Positions 35,144-41,627 of a DNA stretch of 41,627 bases are shown in pieces. Both the position numbers and the translations under genes were made by a program. The notes below the pieces were generated by a model that searched no databases, was not told the DNA's origin, and saw only the letters and a program-made list of their open reading frames with translations. Each line of letters starts with the position of its first letter. Positions within the stretch are counted from its first letter, which is position 1. The DNA is from Desulfurococcales archaeon (GTDB taxonomy: Archaea > Thermoproteota > Thermoprotei_A > Sulfolobales > Fervidicoccaceae): the NCBI GenBank assembly GCA_027014955.1, contig JALWDA010000082.1, positions 1 through 41,627 on the forward strand, given 5' to 3'.

Positions 35144-38100
35144 CTACTCGCTCACCGTTATCGTTAGCTGCAGAGGTTCTTCTGACAGCGGTTCTCTCTC
35201 TGCAAGGTTCCAGAAGAACACCTTCACCTCATACTCGCCAGGAGCTGCTGGTATCCATGGCACGTTAGCGATTGTGCTCTCACCAGCGTTGATGGTGATC
35301 CTCGCTGTGCTTATTCCAGCGGGGACTCCATTCTGATAGGCCACTAGTATGATGTCGACAGTGACAGACCTAGTAGTGTCGATGTTGGCCACGGGCACCT
35401 GTAGCAGTATTGGTGTTCCAGCTTTGGGTGTGGCAGGAGCACCTGTTATGTCAACCACACTAACCTCGTCGGGAGCGCCTGGGCTCACCGGTGTTGGCGT
35501 CGTGAAGCCTATCTGTAACATTACCTCGCTTGTGACCTTAGTGCTACCATCAGCGGCTATTGGGTCCTCATAGCTTATCTTGAGTATGTCACCTATGCTG
35601 AAGAATGGCGGGAATCTGTCGGTATCAATGGTGTATGGTGCTTCGAACACACCAGTATTGTCACCTGTCTCTATCAGTGTTATTATATCGCCAGCTGGGT
35701 CAACTGGCTGTAGCTCTCCTCCTACCATTCTCCAGCTTGTTATTGTCACATTGACTTGTTGCTGGCTGTTGGGATCTGTGTTCTGATCTGGGTCCACTAC
35801 TCTTATGATAATGTCCTCTTTGTCGTTGTAGAAGTCCTTCTGAGGCTCCACACTCACTTCACCGTCCCACGCAATTACTTGCAGCCATTTGACTACTGCC
35901 CTGCTATCGCCATCAGCTGCTACTGGGTCTACGAACCTGAAGACTATGTTGTCTGGAACTGTCACTTCTAGGGCAGTGTTGCCACTATCGGGGGTGTCCG
36001 TGTAGTTTAGCTGTATTGTTGCTTCGAATGTTGCTGGCTCGTCTGCCGGCTGTAGTGTGTTTATCCTGAGTTCGTCGTTGAGCATGCTTCTTATGTATAT
36101 CTCGTTTCCAGCTAGGTTAAGGTTGTTGCCATTCTCCCATGTTATTATATAGTCGGGGTCTTTGACGTATATGGTGACCAGGCTGTGAGGTCCGACACTT
36201 TCCACATCAGCTCCCAGTGATCCTATGTAGAACTCGGAGTCATGGGCGATGACCATGCCGCTAGCCTTTGCAGTATCGGGTCTCTGATAGGTGACGCTTG
36301 TTAGCGCGGTGAAGTTATCATAGTATGACAGCTGGAAGCTCTTGTAGGGGTCGGTTATATCGAAGGGAGCATCAACACCTACCCTGAATACTCCCTCGAA
36401 TATACCCGTGTTCGCTCCGGTTTCTGTTAATGTAGCCATTCCAGTAATATCACCGTCGACCTCTATGGTTACCTGCTCTTCAGCTGCACTGTCCGCGTTT
36501 TCGTCGGGCTCAACAAGTGTTATGTATATGTAGTCTCCCATAGAGAAGCTGGTGGCATTTATCGTTAGGGTCGCTGTACTGGGTCTTATGGTGGCAGTGT
36601 CTACATAGTCGTTTCCTGAGAATGTGTAAGTTACTTTAACCGTAGCTCCAACGAAGGGCAGTGGATCACTGCTGATGTCAACGGTGAACTGACCAACGAA
36701 TACACCAGTGTCAACGTCGGTCTCGACTAGGTTTCCTAGAGGTGTCAAGAATGGAGCAGCGCTGCGTGGCGTGCCGTTCCAAAGTATAACTTCTGCCGTT
36801 ATATCGGCGGGTGATATTGTGTCCTTTATTCCTGGATTGGTGTTAGCGAATGGGTTGTTGACGGTTACGTATACCGTGAATGTCCCGTCCTTTGGCATTG
36901 GGTATGTATCACGGTCGAGGGTTACGCTTATCTCTGGTCTCGATATTAATACCGTTGCGCTTGCAGTCTTCCCACTGTATAGGTCAACCCACCTGAATAC
37001 GACCTCATCACCATCAGTTGGCGGCTCGTCAAGCCATGTAAGGTCAAAGGTTGCCTGGAATACACCTGGCTCTACTTCTTCGAAGAAGATGAAGAAGTCT
37101 TCACTTGCATTGAATAGCACATTACCGTTGAGCAGGACTTCTAGGCGGCCTTGCTCGTTGTTTGCAAACGTTATGTTAAGAGGATCTGTAGCCGCAATTG
37201 CCTCACCAAAACTGTCAGTCGCGTCATCACCTCCGTCGTTGAGGTCCATGTCGGTTAATGTTAGGGTTACCTGCTCAGTTGGCAGCGCTTGTGTAGGTTC
37301 TACTGAGAGAGCTGGGTCATAATCCGTCATTGTTACGTCTCTAGCAGCTACGATACCGTCTGCTGACGGGTCATAGTAGTCTACGTTAATTGACCTAGGA
37401 GTATTAACATAGAACACTTTGTTGGCAGTATCAATGTCCTCAGTGTTGTCATAGTTCAGATACACCTTCCCTACAAACACACCAGTGTTATCATCGGTCT
37501 CTTCAAGGCCTACTATCATGTTGTTAGTAGCTGCCCCGAAGTCTGGATCTGTTATCGTCACGTTTACATATATCATGTCTTTCGCACCGGTATCTAGGTT
37601 GGCATCAGCGTCAGTAACCTCTATTGTTAGCTCAGTAGATAGGCTAACGGTAGATGGCAGACTTATTAGACCGTTTGTCCTCTGCAGGTACACGCTTGCA
37701 CTTGTGTCGTCTTCGCTTATTATTTCTATGTGGTCAAAAGGTATAGTGTTGTTGGCGATGGTTGTGAAGTTGACCCATGTGTAGACATTACCCATGTAGT
37801 CTTGTGTTAGGTTATAATATTCCATACCACTGGTAGTGTACCCGAGTTTATCAAATATGTCATGAAGCGTTATGCTTCCTTTGAAGTGAGCGGTGTTGGC
37901 ACCAGTCTCTGTTACTGGGACCGAGAGCGTGGTGGAAGCTACTTTGTAGACGTCGCCTAGCCTGTCAACTAGTGTAAAGTTAAGCTCATAGGTGAAGGAC
38001 TCGGCGCTAGTGGGGTCTTTGTTATAGTCCTGGTCATGTATAGTGACGTATATTGTCGCATTGCCGAAGGCTGGTACATTTTCTCTGTCAAGTAACACTT

Positions 38101-38560
38101 GTGCTGTGAAGGGCTTGTATGTTATCGTGACTGTAACAGTCCCTCCGGGTCCTATGTATTCGAATGTTATTTGATCGTCCTCGGCTAGAGTTACCTCAAA
38201 GTCGTTGCCGGTGCCATTGTATAGGAACTGGCTGACAAGCGGGTTCTGAGGAGTTGCAGGAACATTCGTTGAGTTGAATATTACATATGCAACGAATACA
38301 CCGCTTGAACCCACTTCCTTCAGCTCAATTGAGTCCTGTATTACTCCGTTTTTGTACATGTTGACTGTTATGTTACCCGAGCCTGCTCTTGCTGTGTCTG
38401 TCACCTTCACTTCTATCCATGTTCCATTGATGAAGTAGCCTCCGTGGGGGTCGGCTGATGTCTGTATTGTCGGTGTGGCTGCTTGGGCTGGCGTGAGGGG
38501 TACTAGTGGTAAGGCCATTAGGATTACTAGTATGAGGGAGAGGATTTTCCTTGTTTCCAT
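35144..38560 (-). CDS. Large secreted S-layer protein, SlaA-like, with tandem beta domains
   Basis: A ~1138-residue surface protein, the largest gene in the window. The signal peptide is METRKILSLILVILMALPLVPLTPAQA, seen as a basic start, a long hydrophobic core and an AQA cleavage site. The mature part is a string of beta-sandwich domains marked by a recurring motif near the end of each unit: TETGANTAHFKG, EETDDNTGVFVG, ETDVDTGVFVG, TETGANTGIFEG, IETGDNTGVFEA and three weaker copies, about eight in all. It is rich in Asp/Asn/Thr and has many N-x-S/T sequons. The last ~110 residues look like a CARDB-type domain. There is no C-terminal membrane helix, so anchoring presumably depends on the adjacent stalk protein. 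ATG 38560 has GGGGGA seven bases upstream; ATG 38575 is the alternative. Confidence 0.87.
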   Translation of the reverse strand: METRKILSLILVILMALPLVPLTPAQAATPTIQTSADPHGGYFINGTWIEVKVTDTARAGSGNITVNMYKNGVIQDSIELKEVGSSGVFVAYVIFNSTNVPATPQNPLVSQFLYNGTGNDFEVTLAEDDQITFEYIGPGGTVTVTITYKPFTAQVLLDRENVPAFGNATIYVTIHDQDYNKDPTSAESFTYELNFTLVDRLGDVYKVASTTLSVPVTETGANTAHFKGSITLHDIFDKLGYTTSGMEYYNLTQDYMGNVYTWVNFTTIANNTIPFDHIEIISEDDTSASVYLQRTNGLISLPSTVSLSTELTIEVTDADANLDTGAKDMIYVNVTITDPDFGAATNNMIVGLEETDDNTGVFVGKVYLNYDNTEDIDTANKVFYVNTPRSINVDYYDPSADGIVAARDVTMTDYDPALSVEPTQALPTEQVTLTLTDMDLNDGGDDATDSFGEAIAATDPLNITFANNEQGRLEVLLNGNVLFNASEDFFIFFEEVEPGVFQATFDLTWLDEPPTDGDEVVFRWVDLYSGKTASATVLISRPEISVTLDRDTYPMPKDGTFTVYVTVNNPFANTNPGIKDTISPADITAEVILWNGTPRSAAPFLTPLGNLVETDVDTGVFVGQFTVDISSDPLPFVGATVKVTYTFSGNDYVDTATIRPSTATLTINATSFSMGDYIYITLVEPDENADSAAEEQVTIEVDGDITGMATLTETGANTGIFEGVFRVGVDAPFDITDPYKSFQLSYYDNFTALTSVTYQRPDTAKASGMVIAHDSEFYIGSLGADVESVGPHSLVTIYVKDPDYIITWENGNNLNLAGNEIYIRSMLNDELRINTLQPADEPATFEATIQLNYTDTPDSGNTALEVTVPDNIVFRFVDPVAADGDSRAVVKWLQVIAWDGEVSVEPQKDFYNDKEDIIIRVVDPDQNTDPNSQQQVNVTITSWRMVGGELQPVDPAGDIITLIETGDNTGVFEAPYTIDTDRFPPFFSIGDILKISYEDPIAADGSTKVTSEVMLQIGFTTPTPVSPGAPDEVSVVDITGAPATPKAGTPILLQVPVANIDTTRSVTVDIILVAYQNGVPAGISTARITINAGESTIANVPWIPAAPGEYEVKVFFWNLAEREPLSEEPLQLTITVSE

Positions 38561-38621
38561 AACGGTTTCCCCCATGTGATTACCTTGTCCAGGTCGTGTT
38601 TTATGATAGAGTGTTAGTGTG

Positions 38622-38628
38622 TTTATAA
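38622..38628 (-). promoter_or_regulatory. TATA element for the S-layer gene
   Basis: TTATAAA on the minus strand lies about 62 nt before the preferred ATG at 38560. It would start a transcript near 38600 with a leader of roughly 40 nt that includes AAGGT and GGGGGA sites. Downstream positioning means longer in-frame starts (to 38653) are not transcribed from it. Confidence 0.5.
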
Positions 38629-38781
38629 CTGATTTGACTACATTTGTATACAAGTTATGTGTTTTGCCGTGAACAATGCAACACTATTGCGTGAGGCTAA
38701 AGCGGTCATTAAAGAAGTAGTGAGAATCAAGAAACACAGCCCACATCTAAAGACTGATGCTTTTCATTGCGTTGAGTATAT

Positions 38782-39273
38782 TTAAGGCTCTCGTATGGGT
38801 TCCCGTCTGAGCCTTACGCCGTCTCCGATTATCCAATATTCTCCGTCTTCCCTGACCTCAAGCTTGAAGATAGGGGGCTCTTTTTTTACACGTTCGAGTA
38901 CTTCTCTTGCTTTTTCGAAGGCCTTTTCCCTTCTTGTTGCAGTTACTATTATTAGTATGGTGGGCTCTCCCGGTTTTAGTTCGCCGTTGTTGTGGAGTAT
39001 TATCGTGGTTTTTACTTGGGGGTCTCTTTTCTGGTCTTGAGCGATTTTGTCGAGAACTTTGCTCGTGTGAGGCTCGTATGCTTCATATACTAGTTTCTTA
39101 ACTTGTTTACCATTTACGCGACCCTTTACGTGGCCTAGGAAAATCACCGTGCCCCCCGCTTCTTCTTCACCAAGTTCCGATATGGTTTTGTTAAGTATTT
39201 CTGGGATTTTTTCGAGGCTTAACCTATCAACGCGTCCGTGGAAGAGTGGAGTTTGTTTTTCTTTCGCGTCCAA
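38782..39273 (-). CDS. moaE: Molybdopterin synthase catalytic subunit MoaE
   Basis: The large subunit of molybdopterin synthase, which inserts two sulfurs into cyclic pyranopterin monophosphate using thiocarboxylated MoaD. It shows GGTVIFLGHVKGRVNGKQV, LVYEAYEPHTSKVLDKIA and the C-terminal substrate region PPIFKLEVREDGEYWI with conserved Lys. The N-terminal ~20 residues are an added polar segment, and the total is 163 residues. TTG 39273 lies 4 nt after the MoaD stop, so the genes are coupled. It is the last gene of the moaA-C-D-E operon. Confidence 0.93.
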   Translation of the reverse strand: MDAKEKQTPLFHGRVDRLSLEKIPEILNKTISELGEEEAGGTVIFLGHVKGRVNGKQVKKLVYEAYEPHTSKVLDKIAQDQKRDPQVKTTIILHNNGELKPGEPTILIIVTATRREKAFEKAREVLERVKKEPPIFKLEVREDGEYWIIGDGVRLRREPIREP

Positions 39274-39277
39274 GGGT

Positions 39278-39535
39278 TTATCCCCCTGAGGGGAGGGGCA
39301 TTAGTGCTACTTCATCCCCGTCTTTGAGGGGGTCTGTGTCTTGTGCTGGGGAGCCGTTTTTGAGGATGTTGAGGAGGGGGGTTCCGTAGTATTTGCGTAG
39401 TTGTGGTGTTTTTGTTGTTAAGTGTTTTATTAGGTCCTCTATAGTTGGGTTGTCTTCTTGTAATTCTATTTCTAGTTCTTGTTTTCCAGAGAAGAGGTCT
39501 TTATAGAATGAGAGAAATCTGACCTTGACTCTCAA
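39278..39535 (-). CDS. moaD: MoaD, molybdopterin synthase sulfur carrier
   Basis: An 85-residue ubiquitin-like protein ending in ...LMPLPSGG, the Gly-Gly tail that is adenylylated and thiocarboxylated. The opening VKVRFLSFYKDLFSGKQELEIEL and the GDEVALMPL strand are typical. The start is TTG 39535, 6 nt after the moaC stop. As in other archaea it may also serve as a general sulfur carrier or modifier (SAMP-like); nothing here distinguishes that. Confidence 0.92.
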   Translation of the reverse strand: MRVKVRFLSFYKDLFSGKQELEIELQEDNPTIEDLIKHLTTKTPQLRKYYGTPLLNILKNGSPAQDTDPLKDGDEVALMPLPSGG

Positions 39536-39541
39536 CTTGTT

Positions 39542-39976
39542 TCACCTTTCCCCTGTTTTGCGTTTTTCCAGAACTCTTACATTTTCAATCCTTGTGGTGG
39601 GGTATTGGCCTTCCTCGTCTTTTTCCATGGATTTTACCATGTCCCATATGGTTAGGAGGGCTGCCGTGACTCCTGCTAGGGCTTCCATTTCCACACCTGT
39701 TTTATAGGTGGTCTTAACGGTTACCCTCACGCGTATGCGGGTGTCTCCTATCTCATGCTCTACCTTTACTCCTGTTATAGGTATGTTATGGGTTAGGGGG
39801 ATTATCTGAGGCGTGTTCTTGACAGCCATTATTGCTGCTATCTTACTGGTTTCTATGACGTCGCCCTTAGCTATGCTTCGCTCTTTTATTGCTCTGATGG
39901 TCTGCCTTTTCAGCGCTATGGTGCCCTCTGCTATTGAGATACGTGGTATGTCTGGCTTTCGAGTTATGTCTATCAT
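39542..39976 (-). CDS. moaC: Cyclic pyranopterin monophosphate synthase MoaC
   Basis: The second enzyme of molybdenum/tungsten cofactor synthesis, acting after MoaA to form cyclic pyranopterin monophosphate. The opening MIDITRKPDIPRISIAEG, the block IIPLTHNIPITGVKVEH with the conserved His, and KTGVEMEALAGVTAALLTIWDMVK with the catalytic Lys are intact. It is 144 residues long, normal for archaea. ATG 39976 overlaps the moaA stop by 4 nt. Confidence 0.95.
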   Translation of the reverse strand: MIDITRKPDIPRISIAEGTIALKRQTIRAIKERSIAKGDVIETSKIAAIMAVKNTPQIIPLTHNIPITGVKVEHEIGDTRIRVRVTVKTTYKTGVEMEALAGVTAALLTIWDMVKSMEKDEEGQYPTTRIENVRVLEKRKTGER

Positions 39977-40986
39977 GTAGGTGATATCCCCCTGTCTTTT
40001 GTGTGGAGAACCTTCTGAAGGGATGGAGGGAACCGGGGTTTTCTCGACAGGAGTGCCCTTACTATGGTCCTCTTCACTCCGGAGATATCTTGTTTTTCCA
40101 GAAAAGGCATAAGGTCTGCGCTATGCTCTTCTGCATAGAGACAGGTCTTTACCTTGGCGTCGGGGGTTATCCGTATGCGTGTGCAATTATAGCAGGCCAG
40201 AGGGTTGTTATATCCCCTGATTAGAGTCACGTTCACCCCATTTTTGGTGATGTAGACCTTCCTGCTATGGGGCTTCTTGATATAATGGTCTCTAGCACGT
40301 GTCCTCAGGTATGTCTCTATGCTGTCGATAGCTGTGTCGAGCATCCTCCACTTTGCCAAGTCCATGCGTATGGTTGGGCGACCATTGCCAGCTTGGTGGA
40401 ATATCGGCATTACTTGGATGACATTTATACCCAGACCAAGTTCTTCTGCAAAACGGAGGACGCGGGGAAACTGAGAAAGATTCTTTCTAAGGGCTACATA
40501 GTTTATCTTTACTGGTATCCCTTCTTTAAGGGCGGCCTCTATTCCCCTTACAACCCTGTTCAAGTCCCCTCCACCCGTAATTTCCCTGAACAGGCCCTCG
40601 TCAAGGGCGTGGATACTAACATTGATATGATCCAGACCGGTAGAGGCTAGTCTAGAGGCCCATTTTTCGAGCAAGTGGCCGTTAGTAGTTAGACTGGTTT
40701 TAAGTCCAAAGTCTGTGAATGCTAATATTATCTTGTCTAAGTCTTGCCTGAGGAGGGGCTCTCCTCCTGTTACCTTTACTTCCTTTCCGCCTAGTTCTTT
40801 GAAGGCTTTAGCTACAAGTACATAATGTCGAGGAGACATTATACCTTGGGAATAAGCTACACCCTCCATGTGGCAGAATACGCATTTGTAATTGCATTCG
40901 TTGTTGACAGATACTCTTAGCCCTTCCAGCGGTCTGCCGTACTTGTCTGTGGGAGGTGAGGTTGTTGGCAAAACTTTTTCCTCCAA
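39973..40986 (-). CDS. moaA: GTP 3',8-cyclase MoaA
   Basis: A radical SAM enzyme that converts GTP to 3',8-cyclo-7,8-dihydro-GTP, the first step of the pyranopterin cofactor. The N-terminal cluster motif NECNYKCVFCHMEG has cysteines at about 31, 35 and 38. KVTGGEPLLRQDL is the SAM-binding block. The C-terminal cluster cysteines are in ACYNCTRIRITPDAKVKTC. The total is 337 residues. The start is TTG 40986. It leads the moaA-C-D-E operon and faces an ABC ATPase gene across a 108-nt spacer that contains a strong inverted repeat. Confidence 0.94.
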   Translation of the reverse strand: MEEKVLPTTSPPTDKYGRPLEGLRVSVNNECNYKCVFCHMEGVAYSQGIMSPRHYVLVAKAFKELGGKEVKVTGGEPLLRQDLDKIILAFTDFGLKTSLTTNGHLLEKWASRLASTGLDHINVSIHALDEGLFREITGGGDLNRVVRGIEAALKEGIPVKINYVALRKNLSQFPRVLRFAEELGLGINVIQVMPIFHQAGNGRPTIRMDLAKWRMLDTAIDSIETYLRTRARDHYIKKPHSRKVYITKNGVNVTLIRGYNNPLACYNCTRIRITPDAKVKTCLYAEEHSADLMPFLEKQDISGVKRTIVRALLSRKPRFPPSLQKVLHTKDRGISPT

Positions 40987-41002
40987 CCAGTACCGCTTCT
41001 TT

Positions 41003-41025
41003 AATTATGCTATTTTTGCATAATT
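41003..41025. promoter_or_regulatory. Inverted repeat in the moaA promoter, candidate operator
   Basis: AATTATGC at 41003-41010 and GCATAATT at 41018-41025 form a perfect 8-bp dyad with a 7-nt T-rich spacer. It lies 17-39 nt upstream of the moaA start, where the minus-strand TATA element of a short-leader transcript would be, and about 20 nt from the TATA-like element of the divergent ABC gene. A repressor bound here would block moaA. Metal (molybdate or tungstate) or cofactor-dependent control is an inference from the neighbouring genes. Confidence 0.5.
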
Positions 41026-41043
41026 TTACTCTGAAGAGGAACT

Positions 41044-41052
41044 ATTATAAAC
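41044..41052 (+). promoter_or_regulatory. TATA element for the ABC ATPase gene
   Basis: TATTATAAA lies about 43-51 nt before the ATG at 41095, placing the transcript start near 41075 with a leader of about 20 nt. It is close to the moaA inverted repeat, so both divergent promoters could respond to the same factor. Confidence 0.5.
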
Positions 41053-41094
41053 CAATCGCACATCGTTTCCCTGATAAGGACTTAGGGAAAGACA

Positions 41095-41627
41095 ATGCCA
41101 GGAGAAGATGTTCTCTTAAAACTGAAGGGCGTTTATGCAGGATATTCTAGCAACAAGATAGTATTAAGAGGTGTTAACCTGGAGGCTAAGAAATCACAAA
41201 CTATAATAATAACAGGGCCTAATGGTAGCGGTAAAACGACTCTACTAAAGACTATAGCAGGCCTTACCAAGATTTTCTCTGGAAAACTTTTATTCAATGA
41301 AGGAGACGGGGAACCGGAACCGCCTTTAAGAGGTATTGGCCTTGTTCTCAACCCTCATCCGCTTGTACCTAGTCTTACTGTTAAAGAAAACCTTGAGATT
41401 ATTCTTCAATACAGAAAAAAACAAAACTTACCTACCGCGGACATAGATGAGATTGTCAACCTTGTTGGCATTGTTGAGCTTCTAGGCAAAAAGGCCCTAG
41501 AGCTCAGTAGTGGTGAGAGGCAGCTTGTAGGGATAGCTCAGGCCCTGCTAACTGTTCCGAGGATACTTTTGCTTGACGAACCTCTTGCTCATCTGGACAG
41601 CAAAAATACTGCTAAAGTCTCGGAGGC
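41095..41627 (+). CDS. ABC transporter ATP-binding protein, 5' part
   Basis: The gene runs off the end of the window after ~177 residues. Walker A is GPNGSGKTT, the signature is LSSGERQLVGIAQAL and Walker B is ILLLDEPLAHLD, so it is a functional-looking ABC ATPase. The Q-loop position reads GLVLNPHPLVPSLTV, with Asn where Gln is usual. The transported substrate is unknown. Being divergent from the moa operon, a molybdate or tungstate importer is a possibility, but general importers and exporters are not excluded. ATG 41095 fits the usual length before Walker A; its ribosome site is weak. Confidence 0.88.
   Translation, partial: MPGEDVLLKLKGVYAGYSSNKIVLRGVNLEAKKSQTIIITGPNGSGKTTLLKTIAGLTKIFSGKLLFNEGDGEPEPPLRGIGLVLNPHPLVPSLTVKENLEIILQYRKKQNLPTADIDEIVNLVGIVELLGKKALELSSGERQLVGIAQALLTVPRILLLDEPLAHLDSKNTAKVSE

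Noticed and set aside
36708-37322. Plus-strand open frame of about 200 codons inside the S-layer gene
   Set aside because: It lies fully opposite the repeat-rich S-layer coding sequence, is Ser/Val/Thr-rich low-complexity and has no ribosome site.

Overview
The window is a gene-dense archaeal chromosome segment, most likely from a hyperthermophilic crenarchaeote (Thermoproteota, Desulfurococcales-like). The evidence is the gene content: archaeal or eukaryote-type ribosomal proteins (S3Ae, S6e, S28e, L7Ae, L18e, L24e), archaeal RNA polymerase subunits (Rpo3, Rpo7, Rpo10, Spt4), aIF2-gamma and aIF5B, archaeal isoprenoid genes, a long crenarchaeal-type S6e, a two-protein S-layer and a tRNA-Ser with an anticodon-loop intron. 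TTG and GTG starts preceded by GGTGA/GGAGG-type ribosome sites are very common. No CRISPR array, insertion sequence or rRNA gene was seen.

Layout. 1-5632 (+): the 3' end of rpS3Ae, then a tightly overlapping run of a THUMP/SPOUT-like RNA enzyme, a GlmU-like bifunctional sugar nucleotidyltransferase, a radical SAM protein and a YchF-type GTPase. 5634-6788 (-): an MFS transporter, followed by a 360-nt gap without a gene. 7149-11422 (-): the conserved S6e / aIF2-gamma / PIN / rpoE' / spt4 / GTP-dependent dephospho-CoA kinase cluster plus a DUF2095-like gene. 11635-14700 (+): aIF5B, L24e, nucleoside diphosphate kinase and S28e, convergent with L7Ae. 14863-27574 (-): a long information-processing and isoprenoid block. 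Read in its own direction it runs S13, S4, S11, Rpo3, L18e, L13, S9, Rpo10, S2, MEMO, a degenerate GHMP-kinase-like protein, isopentenyl phosphate kinase, type 2 IPP isomerase, prenyl diphosphate synthase, an unknown gene, GluRS and L7Ae. One unknown gene on the opposite strand interrupts it. 27734-33165: an M42 aminopeptidase, a class V aminotransferase, tRNA-Ser(GGA), a YjbQ-family protein that appears to lack a standard start codon, a single-Cys peroxiredoxin, a Nudix hydrolase and a tandem pair of unknown paralogues with a ribbon-helix-helix-like N-terminus. 33416-38560 (-): an S-layer module made of a large secreted repeat protein and a coiled-coil membrane stalk. 38782-40986 (-): moaA-moaC-moaD-moaE for molybdopterin (tungsten/molybdenum cofactor) synthesis. 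A perfect 8-bp inverted repeat lies in the divergent promoter region shared with an ABC ATPase gene that runs off the window.

How the genes work together. Most of the window is translation and transcription machinery. The prenyl genes feed archaeal ether-lipid synthesis: IPK makes IPP, the isomerase makes DMAPP and the synthase elongates to C20 or longer. The gene in the usual mevalonate kinase slot has lost recognisable GHMP catalytic motifs. The two S-layer genes probably form the cell envelope coat. The most unusual points are the non-AUG/GUG/UUG start inferred for YjbQ, the GHMP pseudokinase-like gene, the paralogous unknown pair beside the S-layer genes, the 12-nt tRNA intron and the palindrome in the moa promoter.
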